Source of the DNA: DATKWF01 sp035529715
GTDB taxonomy: Bacteria; Chloroflexota; Dehalococcoidia; Dehalococcoidales; RBG-16-60-22
Direction: 5' to 3'
Assembly (NCBI GenBank): GCA_035529715.1
Contig: DATKWF010000068.1
Location: 1-8,700, forward strand
Length of the DNA stretch: 8,700 nt
The stretch's first letter is position 1; the number at the start of each line of letters is the position of its first letter. The notes below the pieces were generated by a model. That model saw only the letters and a program-made list of their open reading frames with translations, was not told where the DNA came from and searched no databases. Both the position numbers and the translations under genes were made by a program. This document shows positions 1 to 6,168 of the stretch, one piece after another.

Positions 1-1
1 T

Positions 2-304
2 AGGGGTGACCCTGTCACTATAAGGCAAGCTTTGTGGATTGCCCGTCTTCACGGTATAACCCTTATCACGCGTGCTAGTAAGGCAAAAGGAAAGAATAAG
101 AATCTTGACCTCTGGGGATGGTTATGGGCATGGTCGAAAGCCTACGCACAGTGTGAACGGCTTGCCCTTGCTACTACCCAACTTGATAAAGCAATCTGGC
201 AAGGAGCTTGGCCTATCACTGCCAATAATGCGGTTGACTTACTGTATCCCGATGTAGGGAAATTGGAAACTGCTATTGAAATAACAGAAAGGGACGGTGA
301 ATAA
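2..304 (+). CDS. Unrecognised Trp-rich protein, C-terminal 100 residues (5' end outside window)
   Basis: I do not recognise this gene. The frame is open to the left edge, so the visible part is probably the C-terminal 100 residues of a longer protein rather than a short gene starting at the TTG at 32. The first visible residues are RGDPVTIRQALWIARLH, which look like a helix in mid-domain. A run of Lys/Asn residues follows, then a segment with four Trp in nine residues (LWGWLWAW region), and further Trp in AIWQGAWP. There is no signal peptide or clear membrane span. Its TAA stop overlaps the integrase ATG (TAATG at 302-306), so the two genes are very likely translated from one message. By context it is probably cargo or an accessory gene of the integrated element; that is inference. 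It is a real gene by its open frame and coupling, but its function is unknown. Confidence 0.6.
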   Translation, partial: RGDPVTIRQALWIARLHGITLITRASKAKGKNKNLDLWGWLWAWSKAYAQCERLALATTQLDKAIWQGAWPITANNAVDLLYPDVGKLETAIEITERDGE

Positions 305-1476
305 TGAGAGGTCACATAACACAACGAAGTAAAGGTACTTACTCAATAAAAATCAGCACCGGGAAGGACCCGGCCACTGGCAAATATAAGAGCCAATGGT
401 TCACGGTCAAGGGCAGCAAAAAGGATGCTGGAAGGCGATTGTCAGAGCTGCTACACCAGATAGACACCGGTGCTTACATGAAGCCCGGCAAGACTACCAT
501 TGCAGATTACTTAGATAGGTGGCTGACAGACTACGTTAAACCAAACCTTGCCCCCAGGACGGCAGAGGGCTACGCGCAAATCATACAGAGTTATCTCATT
601 CCCGCATTAGGGAATATACCACTGTCGCAACTTCGGCCGGAACATCTGCAAAAGTATTATTCGATGAAATTGACAACCGGCCGCTGCCACGGACCTGGCG
701 GTCTGAGTGCTCAAACAGTAAGGCATCATCATACTGCCCTGCACAAGGCTCTGCAAACTGCGGTAGAATGGGGCTTAGTTACAAGGAACCCGGCAGATGC
801 CGTGAAACCTCCCCATACCAAACGCCCGGAAATGCAGATATGGAATGAGGATGAGGTTATCCGTTTCCTAGAGGCTGCCAAGGCTACACCCTACTATGCC
901 CTATTCTACTTACTTCTGTTTACTGGCATGAGGCGGTCTGAGGTCCTGGCATTACGATGGCAGGATATTGATTTCATATATAGCCAGATTTACGTCACAC
1001 GCAGTCTGCATCACTTAAAAGATGGCAGTTACGTATTCACGCAACCGAAGTCTGAGAGAAGCCGCCGGACCATAGCCTTGCCGCCCTCCGCTTATCTGGT
1101 ATTGAAAGAACACTGGGAAGCAAAGGAAGCGGAAGCCTTATTGCTCGGTCAAACACTAGCCGATAATGACTTGGTATTCTGCAATCTGGGCAAGCCACTA
1201 CGCCCTGATACAATCACCCGCGCCTGGCCTATCCTGGCAGCTCGGGCCGGTGTCGTGGTGATCCGGCTTCATGATGCCCGGCATACCCATGCCAGTATAA
1301 TGTTAAAGCAAGGTATACACCCCAAGATAGTTCAGGAAAGGCTAGGACATTCCAGCATACAGATAACACTTGATACCTACTCCCATGTTGCCCCAGGCTT
1401 ACAGGAAGCCGCTGCTCAGCGGTTTGACGATGCTTTCCGAGTAAGTCATAATGAGACGGTTAAAGAAAAGGTTTAG
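304..1476 (+). CDS. int: Tyrosine recombinase / phage-type integrase
   Basis: Site-specific recombinase of the tyrosine family (390 aa), expected to integrate and excise a mobile element by strand exchange through a covalent 3'-phosphotyrosine. Three domains are visible. Residues 1-58 form an arm-type DNA-binding domain (GTYSIKISTGKDPATGK, then a helix ending near HQIDTGAY). Residues about 62-165 are a SAM-like core-binding domain (TIADYLDRWL to TRNPADAVKPP). Residues about 178-375 are the catalytic domain. The catalytic set looks complete: R210 (TGMRRSE), K249 (QPKSERSRRT), H323 and R326 (LHDARHTHAS), H349 (LGHSS) and nucleophile Y359 (DTYSHV). Length and layout match integrases of prophages and conjugative elements. 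The ATG overlaps the stop of the upstream ORF, so expression is probably coupled. tRNA-Ser begins 58 bases after the stop, which suggests the tRNA locus as attachment site. No excisionase is visible. Confidence 0.95.
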   Translation: MRGHITQRSKGTYSIKISTGKDPATGKYKSQWFTVKGSKKDAGRRLSELLHQIDTGAYMKPGKTTIADYLDRWLTDYVKPNLAPRTAEGYAQIIQSYLIPALGNIPLSQLRPEHLQKYYSMKLTTGRCHGPGGLSAQTVRHHHTALHKALQTAVEWGLVTRNPADAVKPPHTKRPEMQIWNEDEVIRFLEAAKATPYYALFYLLLFTGMRRSEVLALRWQDIDFIYSQIYVTRSLHHLKDGSYVFTQPKSERSRRTIALPPSAYLVLKEHWEAKEAEALLLGQTLADNDLVFCNLGKPLRPDTITRAWPILAARAGVVVIRLHDARHTHASIMLKQGIHPKIVQERLGHSSIQITLDTYSHVAPGLQEAAAQRFDDAFRVSHNETVKEKV

Positions 1477-1494
1477 TAGCAAATTAGTAGCAAG
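1473..1494 (+). repeat. Tandem 11-bp direct repeat at the integrase 3' end (candidate integrase-binding / att site)
   Basis: Two adjacent copies, TTAGTAGCAAA and TTAGTAGCAAG, differ only at the last base. The first copy contains the integrase stop codon and the second is non-coding. Short direct repeats between an integrase gene and a tRNA are a common place for the arm-type or core sites that an integrase binds. The repeat is seen directly; the binding role is inference. The flanking stretch 1477-1534 holds no gene. Confidence 0.5.
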
Positions 1495-1534
1495 TCTTGT
1501 TTATACCAATCTTTAACCCCTGTTTTTGAAGCTA

Positions 1535-1624
1535 GGAGGGGTGTCCGAGTGGCCGATGGTGACGGTCTTGAAAACCGTTGTTCCCGCAAGGGGACCGTGG
1601 GTTCGAATCCCACCCCCTCCGCCA
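1535..1624 (+). tRNA. tRNA-Ser (anticodon UGA), CCA encoded
   Basis: Complete cloverleaf of 90 nt including CCA. The acceptor stem GGAGGGG (1535-1541) pairs with CCCCTCC (1614-1620). The discriminator is G1621 and CCA follows at 1622-1624. Anticodon stem ACGGT/ACCGT (1562-1566 and 1574-1578) encloses loop CTTGAAA, so the anticodon is TGA at 1569-1571 and reads UCA and related Ser codons. A long variable arm closed by TTCCC-GCAA-GGGGA marks it as class II. T stem GTGGG/CCCAC (1597-1601 and 1609-1613) encloses TTCGAAT. The tRNA appears functional. It stands between the integrase and the pseudouridine synthase gene, which starts 31 nt downstream and may share its transcript. Confidence 0.97.
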
Positions 1625-1655
1625 TCTTCCCAACTTTTACCGAAAGTAAACAGAC

Positions 1656-2375
1656 ATGAAACCTGAATCACTGCTCAAAATGCTCACCGGCGCCAGCATC
1701 GGCTCCCGGAGGCGAGTCGCTGACGCCATAAAGCAGGAAAGGGTCGCCGTCAACGGCCAGCCGGTGACCGACTTCCGCTACCCGGTAAACATCGGGGACA
1801 GCATCACCCTGGACGGCAAATCAATTAACCTCAAACCTGAGGAGACGGTAACCCTGCTCCTCAACAAGCCTCCTGACATTATGTCAACCACACGCGACGA
1901 GAGGGGACGGCGCACTGTTATTGACCTCATCCCGGAGAAGTACCGCCGACTCAGGCTGCACCCTGTGGGGCGACTGGACAGGGACAGCACCGGACTTCTG
2001 CTGCTGACCAACGACGGGGCACTAACCTACCGGCTGACCCACCCCAGATTTGAGCACGATAAGGAATACCTGGTTCAACTTTCGGTGAAACTGAAGTCGG
2101 AGGCAAAAAGAAAGCTGGAGAAGGGACTCAAACTTGAGGACGGCATGACTTCCCCGGCAAAAGTCAGGGAAATAGACTCGCCGCCCTTCAACTACAGCAT
2201 CACCATCCACGAAGGCAGAAAACGGCAGGTGCGCCGCATGTTCGCCAGCCTCGGGCACGAAGTACTGGCACTTAAAAGAATCAGGATGGGCAATCTCGGT
2301 CTGGGCAGTCTTGCCGAGGGGAGAATACGCCAGCTCAGTAGCCGGGAAGTGCGCTCACTGCTCAATCAGACCTGA
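1656..2375 (+). CDS. rluB: RluB/RsuA-family 23S rRNA pseudouridine synthase
   Basis: Isomerises a uridine of ribosomal RNA to pseudouridine in the cytoplasm. An N-terminal S4 RNA-binding domain (residues about 3-60, with AIKQERVAVNGQPV) precedes the RsuA/RluB/E/F catalytic domain. The signature PVGRLDRDSTGLLLLTNDG (103-121) carries the catalytic Asp at D108. The second conserved block, HEGRKRQVRRMF (185-196), and a closing SLGHEVLALKRIRMG are also present. The length of 239 aa is normal. The TNDG form and the THPRFEHDKEYLV stretch resemble the RluB branch of Gram-positive bacteria (U2605-type target in E. coli numbering) more than RsuA, but the exact target cannot be read from sequence. I see no convincing Shine-Dalgarno upstream of the ATG; a small ACTTT/AAAGT hairpin occupies 1633-1647. 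The last 14 nt overlap the convergent lipoprotein gene. Confidence 0.93.
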   Translation: MKPESLLKMLTGASIGSRRRVADAIKQERVAVNGQPVTDFRYPVNIGDSITLDGKSINLKPEETVTLLLNKPPDIMSTTRDERGRRTVIDLIPEKYRRLRLHPVGRLDRDSTGLLLLTNDGALTYRLTHPRFEHDKEYLVQLSVKLKSEAKRKLEKGLKLEDGMTSPAKVREIDSPPFNYSITIHEGRKRQVRRMFASLGHEVLALKRIRMGNLGLGSLAEGRIRQLSSREVRSLLNQT

Positions 2376-3948
2376 TGGCGACCTTGTTCAGCATGACAAT
2401 GCCCATCGGGTTCAAGTCATACCCCTCAATGTAAGGCTTGACCAGAATATAATTCTGCCCGGACCACAGGGGTATGCAGGCAGCATCATCAACCAGCTTT
2501 TGCTCCGCCTGCTGGTACAGTGAAAGGCTCAGGTCAATGTCCATCTCCACACCCGCCTTGTCCAGCAGGGCATCCACCTCGGAGTTGCTGTACTCGCTGT
2601 AGTTATTATCACCCCCGGCACGGAACAGGATTTCCAGGAAATCCTGCGGGTGAGGATAGTCAGCCACCCAGCCCATGAAGAACATCTCGTCTTTTTCTTC
2701 TTTGAGGTGATACATAAACTGCTGCGGTTCCAGCTGCCTGACCGTTACCTCCACCCCCAGGTTTTGCCGCCATTCATTGATGATTGCCTCCAGCCCCTGG
2801 GCTATCAATCCTCCCCAGCCCGCAGTGGTGATGGTAATCGGCGGCAGTCCCGACACACTGCCATAGCTGGAGCCGGCGATTAACTCTTTTGCCTTAGCCA
2901 CGTCGAAACCCAGCCCGGTCAAATTCTCATTGAATCCAGGCATGCCCGGCGGCAGGATACCATCCGCCCGACGCACCATATTCCGGTATACCAGCGAAAC
3001 CACCTTGTCCTTATCAATAGCCAGACTGAAAGCACGGCGGAGATTAGCATCATCAAATGGCGGCCTGGTGGCATCAAAGCCAATATAGTTGAAGCTCAGC
3101 TCCGGTTCTATCTGCAGTTCCCGGTAGAAAGGACCGGTCTTATCGGTAACCTTATCCAGATAAAGCAGATTGACGCCGGTGACACCGATTTCATCAGTCT
3201 CATACATGTTCATCGGCACCCCGCCCCACAGCTTGAAGACCACGGATTTGACCATAGCTGGTTCTCCGTAGTAACGCTTGTTTCTCTCCAGGACAAGCAG
3301 GTCGTTTTCCTCCCACTCCTTGAGCTTGAATGGGCCGGTGCCGTTCGGCTGCCGCCACCACTCATCACCCGACTCCACATTGTTTCTATCCACAATATAA
3401 GCAGTCGGATAGGTCAGCTTGGACAGGAAATAAGACTTGGGCGCATCTATGGTAATCTGGAGCGTGTAATCATCAAGCACCCTGACACCGCTGATTTCAT
3501 CAGCACTGCCCAGCATTGCCTCTTTTACCCCGACAATATCAACAAGATAGGTAGCCGCCGTCATTGAGCCGGTAGCCGGGTCGCAGGCACGCTCCAGGGA
3601 GTACTTAACATCACCAGCCTTTACTTCCCGCCCGTCGTGGAAGCGGACATCCTGCCGCAGGTAAAAAGTATAGGTCCTGCCGTCATCACTCACCTCCCAC
3701 CTCTCGGCAACATCCGGTGCCGGCTTCAGGTCATCATCAAGCCGAACCAGACCGCCAAACATTTGCATAATATATTCGTGGGAGAGCATTTCCGCAGAAA
3801 TCGCCGGGTCAAGGGTTATTGGGTCCATCCCATATAGACTCAGCTCTCCCCTGGCAGTCGGTGTGTCCTCCCCAAGCTGGCAGCCGGTAACCAGCAGGCT
3901 GCATAAAAGTAAAACCGGAAGCAGGACATATAATATTCTTTTCATCAT
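2362..3948 (-). CDS. ABC transporter substrate-binding lipoprotein, family 5 (peptide/nickel type)
   Basis: Extracytoplasmic solute receptor that would deliver oligopeptides or a similar ligand to an ABC importer. The N-terminus is a lipoprotein signal: basic MMKR, a Leu-rich core, then lipobox LVTGC with the acylated Cys at residue 23. The rest matches SBP_bac_5 throughout: DPITLDPAIS near 42-51, GLVRLDDDLKPAPDVAERW near 66-84, and FHDGREVKAGDVKYSLER near 103-120. The length of 528 aa is typical. Two adjacent ATGs exist (3948 and 3945). A GGAG at 3953-3956 lies 4 nt from the first and 7 nt from the second, so the 3945 start is slightly favoured. No permease or ATPase gene adjoins it, so it is an orphan receptor or works with a distant transporter. 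Ligand unknown; the 3' end overlaps the pseudouridine synthase gene. Confidence 0.93.
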   Translation of the reverse strand: MMKRILYVLLPVLLLCSLLVTGCQLGEDTPTARGELSLYGMDPITLDPAISAEMLSHEYIMQMFGGLVRLDDDLKPAPDVAERWEVSDDGRTYTFYLRQDVRFHDGREVKAGDVKYSLERACDPATGSMTAATYLVDIVGVKEAMLGSADEISGVRVLDDYTLQITIDAPKSYFLSKLTYPTAYIVDRNNVESGDEWWRQPNGTGPFKLKEWEENDLLVLERNKRYYGEPAMVKSVVFKLWGGVPMNMYETDEIGVTGVNLLYLDKVTDKTGPFYRELQIEPELSFNYIGFDATRPPFDDANLRRAFSLAIDKDKVVSLVYRNMVRRADGILPPGMPGFNENLTGLGFDVAKAKELIAGSSYGSVSGLPPITITTAGWGGLIAQGLEAIINEWRQNLGVEVTVRQLEPQQFMYHLKEEKDEMFFMGWVADYPHPQDFLEILFRAGGDNNYSEYSNSEVDALLDKAGVEMDIDLSLSLYQQAEQKLVDDAACIPLWSGQNYILVKPYIEGYDLNPMGIVMLNKVAIRSD

Positions 3949-3952
3949 TTAG

Positions 3953-3956
3953 CTCC
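3953..3956 (-). promoter_or_regulatory. Ribosome binding site of the substrate-binding lipoprotein gene
   Basis: GGAG on the minus strand lies 4 nt before the ATG at 3948 and 7 nt before the ATG at 3945. The spacing favours the second ATG. Confidence 0.5.
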
Positions 3957-3965
3957 ACAATGCTA

Positions 3966-3971
3966 ATTATA
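3966..3971 (-). promoter_or_regulatory. Candidate -10 box (TATAAT) for the lipoprotein gene
   Basis: A perfect TATAAT reads leftward toward the lipoprotein gene in the AT-rich divergent region 3949-4064. At 17-bp spacing the -35 would be TATTTA, a poor match, so this is a weak or activator-dependent promoter at best. Confidence 0.35.
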
Positions 3972-4031
3972 CACAAAAACCACCCAGATAAATATAACAC
4001 AAATTTATAGGCACAGGTAGGCAAAAGGTAT

Positions 4032-4037
4032 TATAAT
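4032..4037 (+). promoter_or_regulatory. Candidate -10 box (TATAAT) for the HPP-family gene
   Basis: A perfect TATAAT lies 27 bases before the ATG at 4065. No good -35 is seen at 16-18 bp upstream. If real, the leader would be about 20 nt, just enough to include the ribosome binding site at 4050-4056. Confidence 0.35.
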
Positions 4038-4049
4038 CCTAGTGAAAGC

Positions 4050-4056
4050 GAGGTGA
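4050..4056 (+). promoter_or_regulatory. Ribosome binding site of the HPP-family gene
   Basis: GAGGTGA, a strong anti-Shine-Dalgarno match, ends 8 nt before the ATG at 4065 and fixes that start. Confidence 0.7.
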
Positions 4057-4064
4057 GTTGAAAC

Positions 4065-4574
4065 ATGCGTTTTGATTTATTGGCATCGGTACAGCGAAGG
4101 CTACTTAGAATCAGGAGGGAGTTCAGCAGACTTTGGAAAAACTACCTGTATCAGAGCTTTCTGGCAACCGTGGTAGTACTAATAGTGTTCCTGCTACTGT
4201 CCGCAGAACACGCCGTGGTAATAGCTTCAATAGGTGCCACCGCTTTTATTGTCTTCACCATGCCCAGAAATATCACCGCCAAACCGAGGCGGGTAATCGG
4301 GGGACACCTCGTCGGTCTTTTTTCCGGTTCATTATGCTCCCTCATACCCCATTCTTCAATTTTAGCCGCAGTTATCGTATACTCGGTTGCGGTCGGTATC
4401 TCCATCCTGCTAATGGTAGCGCTGGACGTGGAGCACCCACCCGCCAGCGGGACGGCTCTGGGAATCGCCATCACCGGTTTTTCTCCCAGCGTAATGCTTG
4501 CCGTCCTGACCAGCAGCATAATACTCTCGCTGGCACATCATTTTTTAAAGAGATTTCTAAAAGACTTGACCTAG
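4065..4574 (+). CDS. HPP-family integral membrane protein
   Basis: Small membrane protein of 169 aa. A basic, amphipathic N-terminus (residues 1-26, many Arg) is followed by about five hydrophobic segments: roughly 29-46, 50-66, 77-94, 98-119 and 142-157. The family signature EHPPASGTALG lies at 123-133 between the fourth and fifth segments. The preceding SIGATAFIVFTMP (55-67) and RRVIGGHLVG (75-84) blocks are also typical of the HPP domain. Some cyanobacterial and plastid HPP proteins have been linked to nitrite transport, but most bacterial members are uncharacterised and nothing here names a substrate. The gene is monocistronic. It diverges from the lipoprotein gene and converges on the response regulator with 49 nt between stops. 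It could be a transporter or a channel-like protein; the family call is firm, the function is not. Confidence 0.85.
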   Translation: MRFDLLASVQRRLLRIRREFSRLWKNYLYQSFLATVVVLIVFLLLSAEHAVVIASIGATAFIVFTMPRNITAKPRRVIGGHLVGLFSGSLCSLIPHSSILAAVIVYSVAVGISILLMVALDVEHPPASGTALGIAITGFSPSVMLAVLTSSIILSLAHHFLKRFLKDLT

Positions 4575-4623
4575 GCATGGGTGCATAACTGAATATTAAT
4601 TGATAGATTCGGTGCGGACAGGC

Positions 4624-5319
4624 TTACGCACTGACGAACTTGTAGCCTTCCCCTTCTTCATCCAGAATCATTGTTGGGTTACCAGCCTGGCTCTCCAGTT
4701 TATCCTTGAGTCCCTTGACACATAACTTTAGATATTCGGCATCAGCTTTTGGCTCTGGCCCCCATACCTTCTCCAGCAGTGTCTCATTTGAAAGCGACAT
4801 CCCCTCATTCAGCACCAAATGATAAAGCAGTTTATACTCACCGGGGGTCAGTTTGACGAGCTTGTCCCCAACACTTACCTCCCCGCTGGTAAAATCAACC
4901 CTGAACTTCCCCCTGATGAAAGGCTTCCCAACAACCTGGACTGGTTTTCCCGGTATCTCCTTACGGCGAAGCAAAGCTTTCACCCGAGCCAAAAACTCAC
5001 CGGCGGAGAAAGGCTTGACGATATAGTCGTCAGCTCCCAATTCCAGCCCTTTTATCTTATCCACCTCCGCCCCCATTACGGTGAGAATGACCACCGGCAC
5101 ATCGGAGAAGGTGCGAATCTGGCGTAATACCTGGAAGCCATCTATGTCGGGTAGCCCAAGGTCAAGAACAACGATATCCGGGGGGTCTTTCTTAACCAGC
5201 TCCACACCCTTTTCCCCGAAGAAGGTGGATACCAGGCTGGCTTCAGGCCACCTGAGTTCAAGGATTAGAGCCACGGTTTCTATTATCTGAGGGTCGTCCT
5301 CAATTATAAGAACTTTCAT
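4624..5319 (-). CDS. OmpR/KdpE-type response regulator, no partner kinase adjacent
   Basis: Two-component transcription regulator of 231 aa. The receiver domain (about 1-120) has the acidic pair D8/D9 (IIEDD), phospho-acceptor D53 (VVLDLGLPDIDGF), T80 (VILTV) and K102 (YIVKPF), so it should be phosphorylatable. After a linker (about 120-133) comes a winged-helix output domain (about 134-230) with LTPGEYKLLYHLV and a final GYKFVSA. The tip of the wing reads ILDEEGEGYKF, more acidic than the usual T-V-R-G-V-G-Y-R form. No histidine kinase gene is in the window. The closest neighbours are the convergent HPP gene and, 135 bp upstream, radC. A GGGAG lies only about 2 nt before the ATG, so the ribosome binding site is poorly spaced. 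Its upstream region contains tandem repeats that could be its own binding sites. Target genes unknown. Confidence 0.93.
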   Translation of the reverse strand: MKVLIIEDDPQIIETVALILELRWPEASLVSTFFGEKGVELVKKDPPDIVVLDLGLPDIDGFQVLRQIRTFSDVPVVILTVMGAEVDKIKGLELGADDYIVKPFSAGEFLARVKALLRRKEIPGKPVQVVGKPFIRGKFRVDFTSGEVSVGDKLVKLTPGEYKLLYHLVLNEGMSLSNETLLEKVWGPEPKADAEYLKLCVKGLKDKLESQAGNPTMILDEEGEGYKFVSA

Positions 5320-5367
5320 GCTCCCATACCCAGATTAGAAACATACTCGTAAACATCCTTACGCAGT

Positions 5368-5395
5368 ATTTTAACACATCCAGTGCAAAGTGCAA
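5368..5395 (-). promoter_or_regulatory. Candidate promoter of the response regulator gene
   Basis: On the minus strand TTGCAC (5390-5395) is followed after 16 bp by TAAAAT (5368-5373). The -10 is a 5/6 match and the -35 is only the TTG half, so this is tentative. The -35 lies within the 7-bp tandem repeat. Confidence 0.3.
5382..5395 (-). repeat. Perfect tandem 7-bp repeat upstream of the response regulator
   Basis: Two adjacent copies of TTGCACT (minus strand; AGTGCAA on plus at 5382-5388 and 5389-5395). It overlaps the candidate -35. Proteins of the OmpR family bind direct repeats, so it may be an operator, but that is inference. Confidence 0.45.
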
Positions 5396-5403
5396 GCCAT
5401 ACT

Positions 5404-5421
5404 CATAATAATCATAATAAT
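5404..5421 (+). repeat. Perfect tandem 9-bp repeat between radC and the response regulator
   Basis: Two adjacent copies of CATAATAAT (5404-5412 and 5413-5421), 8 bp beyond the 7-bp repeat. The rest of 5320-5454 holds no ORF and no convincing terminator hairpin with a T-run. Confidence 0.45.
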
Positions 5422-5454
5422 TAAGGCAACCGGATAAGTTCTGGTGACCTCCAC

Positions 5455-6156
5455 TCAAAACAGGCCTTCCCGCTTCAGGCTGAGGTATTTCCTATCACCG
5501 ATAATGACATGGTCCAGGACATCAATACCCATAATCTCCCCGGCTTCAGCCAGCCTCTTGGTCAACCCGGTGTCATCTTCCGAAGCCTCGGGGTCACCCG
5601 AGGGGTGATTATGGACAAAGATTACCGAAGCCGCGCTTGCCGAAACCGCCTCCTTGAACACCTCCCTGGGGTGGACAATGCTGCCATCAAGGCTGCCGAC
5701 TGAAATTTCCGCCACCCTTATCAGTCGGCTCCTGGTATCCAGCAGCAACGCCAGAAAATACTCCTTCTTTTTGCCTTTCAGCCTGCCCCGCACCAGGCTA
5801 ACGACATCATCCGGGGTCTTGACCAGCGGACTTTCTCCGCTCTCCGAGTAGCTCTCCAGCCGGCTGGCCAGCTCAAAAGCCGCCTTAATCTGAGACGCCT
5901 TGGCAAGACCAATCCCTTTCACCCCGGACAGCTCCTCAACCGAGGCACTGGCAAGCCCCTTAAGTCCACCAAACTGGCTCAACAGCCTCTGGGCGGTCAC
6001 CATCACCGACTCACCGGCGATACCTCGTCCCAGAATCAACGCTAAAATCTCCTGAGCCGATAGCGCTTCTACCCCAAATTTCTGCAGCCTTTCCCTTGGC
6101 CTCTCCGAAACAGGTAAATCATGAATGGTAAATGACTTCTTCTCCATCGTCACCAC
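5455..6156 (-). CDS. radC: RadC-family JAMM/MPN+ domain protein
   Basis: Conserved bacterial protein of 233 aa. The N-terminal half holds the family opening IHDLPVSERPRERL (11-24) and a helix-hairpin-helix segment LSGVKGIGLAKASQI (76-90). The C-terminal RadC/JAB domain has the metal motif H182-x-H184-x7-S192-x2-D195 in HNHPSGDPEASEDD, preceded by VHPREVFKEAV. All expected zinc ligands are present. Despite its name, a direct DNA-repair role has not been established for the family; a metal-dependent hydrolase role is plausible. The longest start is GTG at 6156. The ATG at 6147 (residue 4) follows an AGGGTGG by 5 nt and may be the true start. It lies 12 nt after the metallopeptidase stop and so is likely the last gene of the nfi-prfB-peptidase-radC cluster. 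Confidence 0.95.
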   Translation of the reverse strand: MVTMEKKSFTIHDLPVSERPRERLQKFGVEALSAQEILALILGRGIAGESVMVTAQRLLSQFGGLKGLASASVEELSGVKGIGLAKASQIKAAFELASRLESYSESGESPLVKTPDDVVSLVRGRLKGKKKEYFLALLLDTRSRLIRVAEISVGSLDGSIVHPREVFKEAVSASAASVIFVHNHPSGDPEASEDDTGLTKRLAEAGEIMGIDVLDHVIIGDRKYLSLKREGLF

Positions 6157-6168
6157 CCTGTCCCAAAT

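Noticed and set aside
2..11. AGGGGTGACC resembles the tRNA-Ser start AGGGGTGTCC (1537-1546), a possible second att copy.
   Set aside because: Only 10 bases with one mismatch, inside an open reading frame; a match this short is expected by chance among the many alignments possible with the tRNA.
1633..1647. ACTTT/AAAGT hairpin after the tRNA, as a possible terminator or leader switch.
   Set aside because: The stem is five weak A/T-rich pairs with no T-run; too weak to call a regulatory element.
4133..4588. A 151-codon ORF in another frame of the HPP gene and a 122-codon ORF on the opposite strand.
   Set aside because: The 4065-4574 frame has the HPP signature, membrane segments and a ribosome binding site; the others have none of these.
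4612..4631. Inverted repeat GTGCG/CGCAC between the HPP gene and the response regulator, a possible shared terminator.
   Set aside because: Only 5 bp of stem with a 10-nt loop, no T-run on either strand, and it overlaps the end of the regulator gene.
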